Assembly (NCBI GenBank): GCA_025935595.1
Contig: JAICUZ010000027.1
Span: 1-15,133 of the forward strand
Direction of reading: 5' to 3'
Origin: Burkholderiales bacterium
Lineage (GTDB): Bacteria; Actinomycetota; Thermoleophilia; Gaiellales; Gaiellaceae
Length of the DNA: 15,133 nucleotides
Made by a program: the position numbers and the translations under genes. This document shows positions 1-6,050 of the stretch, in pieces; the first letter of the stretch is position 1; every line of letters begins with the position of its first letter. The notes beneath the pieces were generated by a model, which saw only the letters and a program-made list of their open reading frames with translations, was not told where the DNA came from and ran no database searches.

Positions 1-126
1 CTGCTTGCTCGACGCCGTGCAGCCGAGCTCGACGCCGCGTACGCCGCCTACGACGAGCACCCGCTCGACGAAGCCGACGAGTGGGGAGATCTCGCCTCGT
101 TCCGAGCGGCCGCCGGCGCGTCGTGA
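1..126 (+). CDS. Antitoxin C-terminal fragment (partial at 5' end)
   Basis: Frame 1 is open from the window edge to the TGA at 124-126 and gives about 41 residues. They are rich in Ala, Asp and Glu, with a DEHPLDEADEWGDLASFR-type tail. An acidic tail like this is typical of small DNA-binding antitoxins that wrap around MazF toxins. The stop overlaps the GTG of the following toxin gene as GTGA, the usual coupled antitoxin-toxin arrangement. The N-terminal DNA-binding domain and the promoter lie outside the window, so the antitoxin family (MazE-like or ribbon-helix-helix) cannot be decided. The function rests mainly on the coupling to the toxin gene. Confidence 0.6.
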   Translation: MLARRRAAELDAAYAAYDEHPLDEADEWGDLASFRAAAGAS

Positions 127-452
127 CGGCCCTCCCGGCGCGAGGCGATGTCTGGTGGTGCGAGCTCTCAGAGATCGGGCGCCGGCCGGTGGTCGTACTC
201 TCTCGTGACGCTGCTATCCCGCGTCTGCGGCGTGCTCTGATCGGGCCGTGCACGACCACGATTCGCAACATCCCGACCGAGGTCCTGCTCGAGCCTCCGG
301 GCGACCCGATCCCACTCGTTTCGGTCGTCAATCTCGACTCAGTCGAGAGCGTCTCGGTTGGAACGCTGGTCGACCGCCTGGGCCGACTCAGCGACGACCG
401 TATGCGGGAGATCTGCGAAGCGCTCCAAGTCGCCGTCGACTGCCAAGGTTGA
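123..452 (+). CDS. mazF: MazF/PemK-family toxin (endoribonuclease)
   Basis: This 109-residue protein has the order of a MazF fold: an opening RGDVWWCEL strand, an RRPVVVLSRD strand, the segment IGPCTTTIRNIPTEV, then SVVNLDSVESV and a final GRLSDDRMREICEAL helix. The family are small ribosome-independent mRNA interferases held inactive by a cognate antitoxin. The GTG at 123 is preferred over the upstream ATG at 81 because it overlaps the antitoxin stop (GTGA) and places RGDVWW near the N-terminus, as is normal for MazF. The length matches the family (about 110 residues). With the gene before it, it forms a complete type II toxin-antitoxin pair that is cut by the window edge. The RNA target sequence cannot be predicted. 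Confidence 0.85.
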   Translation: MTALPARGDVWWCELSEIGRRPVVVLSRDAAIPRLRRALIGPCTTTIRNIPTEVLLEPPGDPIPLVSVVNLDSVESVSVGTLVDRLGRLSDDRMREICEALQVAVDCQG

Positions 453-455
453 CGG
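433..455 (+). terminator. Possible hairpin over the mazF stop codon
   Basis: CCGTCGAC (433-440) can pair with GTTGACGG (448-455) as an 8-bp stem with one G-U pair and a 7-base loop. The stem includes the toxin stop codon. No T-run follows, so it is at best a weak or atypical terminator between the toxin gene and the convergent tRNA gene. Confidence 0.25.
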
Positions 456-484
456 ACGCTTGTGCGAGAAGCGGGGGTTCGAAG

Positions 485-557
485 TGGAGCTAGCCGGACT
501 CGAACCGGCGACCTTCTGGGTGCGATCCAGACGCTCTCCCAACTGAGCTATAGCCCC
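485..557 (-). tRNA. tRNA-Ala, anticodon CGC
   Basis: The reverse complement folds into a full 73-nt cloverleaf. It has a 7-bp acceptor stem (GGGGCTA with TAGCTCC), a 4-bp D stem (GCTC/GAGC), a 5-bp anticodon stem (TCTGG/CCAGA) around the loop ATCGCAC, a 5-nt variable loop and a 5-bp T stem (GCCGG/CCGGC) with loop TTCGAGT. The anticodon CGC reads GCG (Ala). The acceptor has the G3:U70 wobble that is the alanine identity element, and the discriminator base is A73. CCA is not encoded. Alanine codon GCG is common in this GC-rich DNA, so a dedicated tRNA makes sense. Confidence 0.95.
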
Positions 558-568
558 GAGGCGCACGC

Positions 569-574
569 AGTGTA
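569..574 (-). promoter_or_regulatory. Candidate -10 box of the tRNA-Ala gene
   Basis: On the minus strand a TACACT hexamer lies 11 bases before the tRNA 5' end. That is a reasonable distance for a short trailer-free precursor. No convincing -35 box is seen 16-18 bases further upstream. Confidence 0.4.
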
Positions 575-618
575 GCGCGGCCACATTTACGGGAACCTCA
601 CAAACGCATCACTCCTTG

Positions 619-633
619 CCCTCGGTGCGAGGG
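619..633 (+). promoter_or_regulatory. Small perfect hairpin upstream of the Ig-like protein gene
   Basis: CCCTCG and CGAGGG form a perfect 6-bp stem with a GTG loop, 36 bases before the start codon at 670. It would lie in the 5' untranslated region or promoter area. There is no T-run, so it is not an obvious terminator, and a regulatory role is only a possibility. Confidence 0.25.
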
Positions 634-669
634 AATGCCACTTGGTGTTCCGGTAGGAAAGGAGAACGT

Positions 670-1479
670 ATGAAGCGCAGGACGAACCTGCTCGCACTCT
701 TGGGTGCGGGCATCGTGACGGTGCTCGTGATCGCAGGCTTCTCCGAAGCCGCGGGGTCGGCAGCACCGTCGAACCAGAGCCCGCCGTCGGTGTCGGGTAA
801 GGCCCAGGAGGGCCAGACGCTGACGACCTCGACGGGTACGTGGACGAATTCGCCGACGTCGTACTCGTATCAGTGGCGTCGTTGTGACAACAACGGTGGC
901 AGCTGCTCGACGATCAGCGGTGCGACCGACAAGACGTACACGCTGAAGAAGGTCGATGTCGACAACACGATCCGTTCGCGGGTCACCGCCAAGAACGCCG
1001 ACGGCTCGAACGCTGCGACGTCGGTTCCGACTGCGGTCGTCACCGCGGCTCCGACGCCGCCTCCGACGACCAAGGACGGCTGCCCGACCTCGGGTAGCGG
1101 CACGCTCGACATCAAGGACGTCGCGCTCCCGGCGCGGCTCGTCGTCGACGGCCAGAGTGTGACTCCGTCCGTCATCTCGAGGTCGACGCAGGACGTGACC
1201 GTGAAGTTCCACGTCTCTGCGTGTGGTGGACGCTCGATCCAGAACGCGCTCGTCTACGCGACGGCCGTTCCGTTCGAGCAGTTCTCCATCCCGTCCGAGA
1301 CGCCGACCGGCGCCGACGGCTGGGCGACGATGACCATGCACCAGGACCGGTTCTTCCCGGCTTCCGCTCGCCAGCAGCTCCTGGCTGTATTCGTGCGTGC
1401 GCGCAAGTCGGGCGAGCCGACGCTCGGTGGCATCTCCACCCGGCGGCTCGTGTCGTTCAAGGTCAACCTGAACGGCTGA
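670..1479 (+). CDS. Secreted Ig-like domain protein, function unknown
   Basis: The ATG at 670 is preceded by a strong Shine-Dalgarno sequence (GGAAAGGAG), which decides the start over an earlier in-frame one at 616. The 269-residue product begins with MKRR and a hydrophobic segment (about residues 7-24), followed by a likely signal peptidase site near the AAGSAA run at 27-32. Residues 37-125 form a bacterial Ig-like repeat of the kind with PSVSGKAQEGQTL, GTWTN, YQWRRC and ADGSNAATS motifs, followed by a proline/threonine linker (about 126-135). The C-terminal domain (about 138-269) is beta-rich and unassigned, and includes CGGRSIQNALVYA and a GADGWATMTM turn. The protein is probably exported and displayed or released. 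Similar Ig-like repeats are frequent in Thermoleophilia surface proteins. No ligand can be named. Confidence 0.8.
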   Translation: MKRRTNLLALLGAGIVTVLVIAGFSEAAGSAAPSNQSPPSVSGKAQEGQTLTTSTGTWTNSPTSYSYQWRRCDNNGGSCSTISGATDKTYTLKKVDVDNTIRSRVTAKNADGSNAATSVPTAVVTAAPTPPPTTKDGCPTSGSGTLDIKDVALPARLVVDGQSVTPSVISRSTQDVTVKFHVSACGGRSIQNALVYATAVPFEQFSIPSETPTGADGWATMTMHQDRFFPASARQQLLAVFVRARKSGEPTLGGISTRRLVSFKVNLNG

Positions 1480-1510
1480 CCTGATCCGAGGATCGACCGC
1501 GCGCGCCGCC

Positions 1511-1516
1511 TACGAT
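1511..1516 (+). promoter_or_regulatory. -10 box of the dehydrogenase operon (leaderless)
   Basis: TACGAT lies 6 bases before the GTG at 1523, and no Shine-Dalgarno sequence is present. The spacing places the transcription start at or next to the start codon, as in leaderless actinobacterial genes. The next base is A, so the site reads TACGATA, the symmetric TANNNTA form. No good -35 box is visible. Confidence 0.55.
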
Positions 1517-1522
1517 ACGGCG

Positions 1523-2392
1523 GTGCGCGCGGTCGTCCTCGACCCGAACGGGCGACCCCAGCTCGCCGACCATCCCGAGCCCCAAGGTGCGGGAGTGCTG
1601 GTGCATGTGCTCGCGTGCGGTCTGTGCGGCTCGGATGTCGAAAAGCTCGGGCACGGCCACGCGGGTGCGGTGCTCGGTCATGAAGTGGCCGGAATCCTCG
1701 AGGACGGCTCGCAGGCCACGGTCATGCACCGGGTCCCCTGTGGAAGCTGCGAACGCTGCCGCGCGGGCCACGAGTCGACGTGCGAGGAGTTCCAACACCT
1801 GCGCCTCGAGCCGGGCGGCTTTGCGGAGCGCCTGCGTGCGACGCACGTCGTCCCGACGGACGGTCTGGGCGTCGACGCCATCTGGATCGAGCCGGTCGCC
1901 TGCATCCTTCGTGCCGCCGAACGCATCCCCGGCGGGCGCGTGCTCGTCGTCGGCTGCGGGGCGGTCGGCCGGTTGTGGGTGCAAGTGCTGCGCCGGTGCG
2001 GCAGCGAGGTGGTCGTGACCGATCCGCGCGCCGACCGTGTCGAGGGTGCGAAGCGGCTCGGCGCGCGCGTGGACGCCGGACCGGTCGACGCCGCGGTCGT
2101 CACGGCGCACGGCGGGCTGAACGACGCGCTTGCGCGGTGTGAGCCCGGCGGCACGGTGCTCGTGTTCGCCGCGCCCGGCGCGAGCATCCCTGTCGCCGTC
2201 GACACGATTTATCGGCGCGAGCTGAGCGTGGTCGGTTCGCGGTCTGCGACCCCGGCGCATTTCGACGCGGCAGTTGCGGTGCTGCCCGAGCTCGATCTGC
2301 CCGAGGTGACGACGCTGCCGCTCGAACGGTTCGCGGAGGGCGTCGATCTCTATCGTCGTGGCGAGACGCTCAAAGTCGTCTTCACGCCGTGA
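1523..2392 (+). CDS. Zinc-dependent alcohol/polyol dehydrogenase (MDR superfamily)
   Basis: This 289-residue medium-chain dehydrogenase has the canonical catalytic zinc site: Cys35 in CGLCGSD, His53-Glu54 in GHE and Glu123 in the WIEP segment. The structural zinc loop carries Cys73, Cys76, Cys79 and Cys87. A Rossmann nucleotide-binding motif GCGAVG is at 144-149. It is shorter than classical alcohol dehydrogenases (about 340-370), mainly through compact loops. Family members oxidise alcohols, polyols or sugars with NAD(P). The substrate cannot be read from sequence. The GTG start is supported by the TACGAT box 6 bases upstream. Its stop overlaps the start of a second dehydrogenase (GTGA), so the two are co-transcribed and coupled. 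Confidence 0.85.
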   Translation: MRAVVLDPNGRPQLADHPEPQGAGVLVHVLACGLCGSDVEKLGHGHAGAVLGHEVAGILEDGSQATVMHRVPCGSCERCRAGHESTCEEFQHLRLEPGGFAERLRATHVVPTDGLGVDAIWIEPVACILRAAERIPGGRVLVVGCGAVGRLWVQVLRRCGSEVVVTDPRADRVEGAKRLGARVDAGPVDAAVVTAHGGLNDALARCEPGGTVLVFAAPGASIPVAVDTIYRRELSVVGSRSATPAHFDAAVAVLPELDLPEVTTLPLERFAEGVDLYRRGETLKVVFTP

Positions 2393-3321
2393 AGGCGGCG
2401 CTGCTCTATGCCCCCGGCGATCTGCGGATCGCAGAGGTCCCGCGTCCCGAGCCGGGCCCGGGCGACGTGCTCGTGCAGGTCGAGATCGCACTGACCGACG
2501 GCACCGACCTGAAGACGTATCGGCGCGGCCATCCCCTGCTGCTGACCGAGCCGCCCGCGCGGTTCGGGCACGAGTTCTGTGGGTTGCTCGACGGCCGGCG
2601 TGTCGTCGCCGCGAACTCGGCGCCGTGCGGCGAATGCGACGGTTGCCTCCGCGGTGAGCAATGCCGCGACCTCGCGTTCCTCTCCGGTGCGTACGCGGAG
2701 TGGCTCGTGGTGCCCGAGCGGATCGCGGCGGTCAACCTGCACGACGTGCCGCGCGGCGTCGCGCCCGAGGTGGCGGCGATGGTCGAGCCGCTCGCGTGCT
2801 GCCTGCGCGGCGTCGAGCGCGCGGGGATCGCTGCCGGCGACACGGTCGCGATCCTCGGCGCCGGGCCGATCGGACTGATGCTCGCGGCGTGCGTGGCCGA
2901 CGCCGGCGGCTGGCCCGTGATCGTCGGCGGCCGCGAGGAGCGGCGCGCGCTCGCCGAGGAGTTCGGCGCGGAGGTGGGGGACGGGGGCAGCGCCGACGTC
3001 GTGATCGAGGCGGCGGGCACCGAGCACGCCTGGTCGGATGCCGTCGAGCTCGTGCGGCCCGGCGGAACCGTCGTCATGTTCGGCGGCCTGCCGCGTGACA
3101 CGCGCCCGCCGGTCGACGCGTACCGCCTGCACTACGAAGAGCTGACGGTGCGCGGCTCGTTCCATCACACGCCGCAGACCGTGCGTGCCGCGCTCGTGTT
3201 TCTTGCCAGCGGTGCGTATCCGTGGGAGCGGCTCGTCACCCACCGCATCCCGCTCGACGCCCTGCCGCAGCTGTTCGCCGCGCCGCCCGTCGACCTCTTG
3301 AAAGCAGCGATCCTCTTCTAG
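2389..3321 (+). CDS. Zinc-type MDR dehydrogenase with Asp at the catalytic Cys position
   Basis: This is a 310-residue MDR-family protein. The structural zinc cysteines (Cys80, 83, 86, 92) and the GHE motif (His61, Glu62) are intact. A Rossmann GAGPIG motif is at 157-162, and Glu133 sits in VEP. The segment equivalent to the usual CGxCGTD reads LTDGTD, so the first catalytic zinc ligand is Asp37 instead of Cys. A Cys-to-Asp change at this position is known from haloarchaeal glucose dehydrogenase, where zinc is still bound, so the enzyme may be active, perhaps on a sugar or polyol. The GTG start overlaps the previous stop by 4 bases. Its own stop overlaps the stop of the convergent flavin oxidoreductase gene by 4 bases. 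Co-expression with a canonical paralogue suggests two steps, or two partners, of one pathway. Confidence 0.85.
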   Translation: MKAALLYAPGDLRIAEVPRPEPGPGDVLVQVEIALTDGTDLKTYRRGHPLLLTEPPARFGHEFCGLLDGRRVVAANSAPCGECDGCLRGEQCRDLAFLSGAYAEWLVVPERIAAVNLHDVPRGVAPEVAAMVEPLACCLRGVERAGIAAGDTVAILGAGPIGLMLAACVADAGGWPVIVGGREERRALAEEFGAEVGDGGSADVVIEAAGTEHAWSDAVELVRPGGTVVMFGGLPRDTRPPVDAYRLHYEELTVRGSFHHTPQTVRAALVFLASGAYPWERLVTHRIPLDALPQLFAAPPVDLLKAAILF

Positions 3322-4379
3322 ATGAGCTCGCGCACGCGCGGGATCACGTGCTGCGCGAAGAGCTCCTGCGCCTTGATCGCCTTCCAGTGCTCGACCCCGC
3401 CCGGGTTCGTCGTGATCGCGATCTCGGTCAGCCCGTCGCACACATCGATCGTCTCGCGTATGCGCTCGACGACGTCGTCGGGCGTGCCGACCCAGACGAT
3501 GTCACCGGCGATCATGTCGTCGTACGGCGTCGCGGCGAGCTGCTCCATGATCCCGGACGCGTAGAAGCCGTAGCCGGCGGCGTTCAGCTTGTCGGTCGGA
3601 GGCGGCCTGAAGTCGGTGAGCGGCGATGCGTTCCCTTCGAGGAAGCCGCGCATGTGCTTCTCGGCCTCGCGCTTGGCGAGCTCGGCGTCGTCGTCGATGT
3701 AGCACGCATGGATCCAGACGATGTCCGGCGTCGTGTCGTACTCCGCGCATTTCGCACGGTAGAAGTCGAGCTGGTCCTTGAGTGCGGCGTACGGGAGAAG
3801 CGGCGGTACCGCGACGCCCCAGCCGTGCTGGGCGGCGAGGTCGTACGTCTTGTCGGACGTGCCGCCGAGGATGACGCGGAACGTGTGCCCGCTGAACGGG
3901 ATGATGTGGCTCTCGTCGATCTCCCAGTAATCGCCCTTGTGCGACACGACGTCGTTGTGGAGCGCGGCGACGAAGAGGTCGAGCGCTTCCTCGTACCGGT
4001 CGCGCGACGTCTCGTCCATCGGCAGCCCGGCGGCGAGCGGGATCCAGCCGTGGCCGCGGCCGACGCCGAACTCGTAGCGGCCGTTCGTCAGCAGCGAGAA
4101 CTCGTGGATCATCGCGGCCAGGACGAGCGGGTTGTGGTACGGGAGGATGTGCAGCATCGTCCGGAACTTGATCGAGCGCGTTCGCTGCGCCGCCATGCCG
4201 AACAGGCCGAAGACGTTCGCCGACGCGGAGAACTTCGGGAAGAAGAGATGCTCGATGACGGCGTAGGCGTCGTAGCCGAGCCGGTCGGCGTTCTCGATCT
4301 GCTCGAGAACCTCGCCGTAGAGCTGGTCGTACGACTTGCCGGGCCAGCTCTGGACCTCGGAGTAGATGCTGAATTTCAT
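3318..4379 (-). CDS. Luciferase-like (LLM-class) flavin-dependent oxidoreductase
   Basis: The product has 353 residues, a normal length for bacterial luciferase-like monooxygenases. Recognisable features are the N-terminal strand MKFSIYSEVQSW, the helix ending in DRLGYDAYAVIEH, RTMLHILPYHNPLVLA, the conserved GRYEFGVGRGHGW turn and a C-terminal GTPDDVVERIRE segment. All are typical of the F420/FMN-binding TIM barrel of this family. Members oxidise or monooxygenate small organic substrates, and which flavin cofactor is used cannot be decided here. The ATG start is supported by TAGGGT 6 bases upstream, which indicates a leaderless transcript. The gene follows nucS on the same strand after 22 bases but appears to have its own promoter. 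Confidence 0.88.
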   Translation of the reverse strand: MKFSIYSEVQSWPGKSYDQLYGEVLEQIENADRLGYDAYAVIEHLFFPKFSASANVFGLFGMAAQRTRSIKFRTMLHILPYHNPLVLAAMIHEFSLLTNGRYEFGVGRGHGWIPLAAGLPMDETSRDRYEEALDLFVAALHNDVVSHKGDYWEIDESHIIPFSGHTFRVILGGTSDKTYDLAAQHGWGVAVPPLLPYAALKDQLDFYRAKCAEYDTTPDIVWIHACYIDDDAELAKREAEKHMRGFLEGNASPLTDFRPPPTDKLNAAGYGFYASGIMEQLAATPYDDMIAGDIVWVGTPDDVVERIRETIDVCDGLTEIAITTNPGGVEHWKAIKAQELFAQHVIPRVRELI

Positions 4380-4383
4380 CGCA

Positions 4384-4399
4384 CGACCCTAACGGGTCG
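4384..4399 (-). terminator. Short hairpin between nucS and the flavin oxidoreductase gene
   Basis: CGACCC and GGGTCG make a perfect 6-bp stem around TAAC in the 22-base gap. It overlaps the -10 box of the downstream gene. It could weakly terminate nucS transcripts or be incidental, as there is no T-run. Confidence 0.25.
4386..4391 (-). promoter_or_regulatory. -10 box of the LLM oxidoreductase gene (leaderless)
   Basis: On the minus strand TAGGGT lies 6 bases before the ATG at 4379, and no Shine-Dalgarno sequence is present. This matches the TANNNT spacing seen at other genes in the window. Confidence 0.55.
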
Positions 4400-4401
4400 C
4401 G

Positions 4402-5076
4402 CTACACGGCGAAGAGCGTCAGCTCGGGCTCGCGCTCGCCGCGGAGCACCGCGAGGTCGACTTCCGCCGTGCCGATGTTGCGCTGCTCTGCGAGCGCGAC
4501 CGCCTGAGGCTTCAGCTGCTGCGCGGCGAGGATGCCGCGGCACGCGGCGCGAGACGGGTCGGCGCGGACGCAGTCGAGGTAGCGCGTCAGCTGCTCGACC
4601 GCGTCGATCGTGCCGACGCGCTTGATCTCGACGGCGACCCAGCCGTCGTCGGAGTCCCGGCACATCAGGTCGACCGGGCCGACGTCGGTCGGCCACTCGC
4701 GCTTCACGAGCCGAAGGCCGGGCTCGATCGCCTCGGGGTCGGCCGCAAGTAGGAGCTGCAGGTCGCGCTCGACGCCGTCCTTCTCGAGGGCCGCCGCCTC
4801 ACCCATGTCGTGGGTGACGTCGGAGAACACCTCGACGAGGCGGATCTCGAGCCTGTCCTCGCTCCGGCCGGCGCGCTTGCGGACGACGACGAGGTCGTCG
4901 CTCGTCTCGATCACGGTCGGCGGCGTCATCCAGTTGAGCGGACGGTAGCCCCCAGCATCGGCATGGACGAGCACCGATCCATCCGCCTTGAGCATGAGCA
5001 AACGAACGGATTCCGGAAGAAAGGCGTTCAGTCTTCCCGAATAGGTGACTTCGCAGCGGGCCACGATGAGGCGCAC
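4402..5076 (-). CDS. nucS: Mismatch-specific endonuclease NucS (EndoMS)
   Basis: NucS cuts mismatched DNA and provides non-canonical mismatch repair in actinobacteria and many archaea that lack MutS/MutL. The GTG at 5076 gives 224 residues, the usual length, and the expected N-terminus VRLIVARCEVTYSGRL. A longer frame to 5193 adds 39 residues unlike the family. The N-terminal DNA-binding domain includes VLVHADAGGYRPLNWM (about 36-50). The C-terminal RecB-like nuclease domain keeps Asp136, Glu150 and Lys152 (the D...ExK motif) and Gln162xxxTyr166. The tail ends in ELTLFAV, like the short hydrophobic clamp-binding tail of actinobacterial NucS. TAGGGT lies 8 bases upstream, next to a palindrome at 5090-5108. 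All key residues are present, so the gene should be functional. Confidence 0.93.
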   Translation of the reverse strand: MRLIVARCEVTYSGRLNAFLPESVRLLMLKADGSVLVHADAGGYRPLNWMTPPTVIETSDDLVVVRKRAGRSEDRLEIRLVEVFSDVTHDMGEAAALEKDGVERDLQLLLAADPEAIEPGLRLVKREWPTDVGPVDLMCRDSDDGWVAVEIKRVGTIDAVEQLTRYLDCVRADPSRAACRGILAAQQLKPQAVALAEQRNIGTAEVDLAVLRGEREPELTLFAV

Positions 5077-5084
5077 GGGACGGC

Positions 5085-5090
5085 ACCCTA
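5085..5090 (-). promoter_or_regulatory. -10 box of nucS (leaderless)
   Basis: On the minus strand TAGGGT lies 8 bases before the GTG at 5076, with no Shine-Dalgarno sequence. A perfect palindrome (5090-5108) fills the spacer region immediately upstream. Confidence 0.5.
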
Positions 5091-5108
5091 CTGTCCGTTT
5101 CGGACAGT
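5090..5108. repeat. Perfect palindrome in the nucS promoter, beyond the Nudix stop
   Basis: ACTGTCCG and CGGACAGT form 8-bp perfect arms around TTT. The site touches the first base of the nucS -10 box and lies 12 bases past the stop of the Nudix-like gene on the same strand. It could be an operator in the nucS promoter spacer, a terminator for the Nudix transcript, or another palindromic repeat like those at 5455 and 6139. Confidence 0.55.
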
Positions 5109-5120
5109 CCTTGGCGTGGC

Positions 5121-5483
5121 TCAGGTAGGCCCTTCGGCCAACCAGAAGATCGACTGAACGGGCCAAAGAGTCGGTGACTCCTCGAATCGGCATTCGAAGA
5201 CGAGCCCGGCATCCTCTCCCTCGCCCGAGACAACATGGCGCCAGGCCTGTGGCAAGCCAGTCGGGGCGTCCACGCGGAAGAAGTGGCTGCGCGCGGGCTG
5301 CCCAAGGCCGTCGAGATGTTCGTGCGTTCCGACGAACGTCGGTTCACACTCCAGGTGAACGCCGGTTTCTTCTCGTACCTCCCGAATCGCTCGCTGCCTC
5401 GACGACGACTCGCTCTCGTCGGGACACACTTGGATCGTAGGCGTCGCGCGACGAGGTGTCTGACACCAATAGGTGTCAGACAC
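5121..5483 (-). pseudogene. Nudix hydrolase-like gene, N-terminally truncated
   Basis: The frame encodes up to 120 residues and ends in a plausible Nudix C-terminal half: AIREVREETGVHLECEPTFVG, then SHFFRVDAPTGLP and a WRHVVSGEGEDAGLVFECRF segment. The REVREETG part of the Nudix box is intact, with its metal-binding glutamates. The preceding part of the GX5EX7REUXEEXGU motif is missing: no Gly at the right place, and the closest Glu is one residue out of register. The usual N-terminal strands before the box are absent. The first residues (5483 to about 5430) are encoded by the palindromic repeat and flanking DNA, so the native start looks lost. A GTG at 5429 is an alternative start. It is probably a decaying gene, though expression of a short protein cannot be excluded. 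Confidence 0.55.
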
Positions 5484-5484
5484 C
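5455..5484. repeat. REP-like palindrome with 13-bp arms
   Basis: GGTGTCTGACACC (5455-5467) is followed by the spacer AATA and its exact reverse complement GGTGTCAGACACC (5472-5484). Each arm is itself a palindrome apart from its central base, so the element has a near four-fold symmetric layout. It lies downstream of the small unknown gene and runs into the damaged N-terminus of the Nudix gene. No transposase is present nearby. Confidence 0.75.
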
Positions 5485-5508
5485 GGTGGCAGCGAGACGC
5501 ACCCGAAC

Positions 5509-5523
5509 CTAACTGTCCGTTAG
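5509..5523. repeat. Short inverted repeat downstream of the small unknown gene
   Basis: CTAAC and GTTAG flank TGTCC, 24 bases beyond the stop of the gene at 5548-5865. The minus strand here (AACGGACAGTTAGG, then GTGCGTCTC) resembles the promoter and first codons of nucS. No protein-level similarity follows. Confidence 0.4.
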
Positions 5524-5547
5524 AACCCGCCTCTCCGCTGAGCCCTG

Positions 5548-5865
5548 TTACTTCTTGATCTCAACATGGATCGAGAAGTGCACGGGCCCGACATCGACGG
5601 TGATGCCGTACGAGCGTGTCCTCGTCGCAGCAGCCGCCGTCCTACCGCGAGGCTCCTCGTTGATCGTCGCCTTTGCCTCAGGGACACCGGCGTCGCGGAA
5701 TATCTCCTCCATTTTGCGGGTGTCGTTGTCGTGCGCGGCATGCACCAATTGTTTGGCCAGGTCCGAGTCTTCTCCTAGGCGGGCAGCAAGCGCAGCGATC
5801 GGCCGCGCTGCCTCCATGAGATGACGGACAGAATCATGCTCGGCCTTCGAGCGGTCAGATGCCAT
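5548..5865 (-). CDS. Small conserved-looking protein of unknown function
   Basis: The ATG at 5865 is preceded by a clear Shine-Dalgarno sequence (GAGGAGG, 6 bases before it), which fixes the start. The 105-residue product has no signal peptide or membrane segment. Residues 5-60 are predicted to be helical and charged (MEAARPIAALAARLGEDSD, DNDTRKMEEIFRDAG). A basic, alanine-rich linker (about 72-85) leads to a beta-like end, YGITVDVGPVHFSIHVEIKK. I do not recognise the family. The helical half followed by a short strand pair would suit a small cytosolic or peptide-binding protein, but no function can be assigned. It stands alone between palindromic repeats, next to the nucS relic. Confidence 0.7.
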   Translation of the reverse strand: MASDRSKAEHDSVRHLMEAARPIAALAARLGEDSDLAKQLVHAAHDNDTRKMEEIFRDAGVPEAKATINEEPRGRTAAAATRTRSYGITVDVGPVHFSIHVEIKK

Positions 5866-6050
5866 AACGGCCTCCTCTAGGTAGTCGCTCTCCCCACGGC
5901 ACGAAGTCGCCTTTCGGCGGCACGCTCTCTGAGAACGGCCAGAGGGCCACGATCAGAGGCCATCGGGATTTGCGGGATGTCTCGTGCGTTTCTCCCGCCG
6001 CAGATCGTGATGGACGAATCTCGAACCTACGCTTGCCGAGCAACCCTGTC
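5866..6050. other. Gene-poor stretch, possible degenerate coding DNA
   Basis: Between the small unknown gene and the nucS relic no intact gene is evident. A minus-strand frame (5855-6052) is open for 65 codons and includes WPLIVALWPFSES and PPKGDFVPWGERLP. It overlaps the start and Shine-Dalgarno of the next gene and matches no family I know, so it is more likely relic DNA. No promoter for the gene at 5548-5865 was identified with confidence. Confidence 0.4.

Noticed and set aside
1481..1497. GATCC-GA-GGATC small hairpin after the Ig-like gene
   Set aside because: A 5-bp stem with a 2-base loop and no T-run is too weak to call a terminator.
3222..4625. Long plus-strand open frame opposite the flavin oxidoreductase and nucS
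   Set aside because: It is antisense to two well-conserved proteins and has no domain of its own.
4402..5193. 39-residue N-terminal extension of NucS from 5193
   Set aside because: The extension is unlike NucS proteins, crosses the promoter and palindrome, and the GTG at 5076 gives the expected N-terminus.
5430..5484. CRISPR-like repeat
   Set aside because: There is only one inverted unit and no regularly spaced direct repeats or cas genes.
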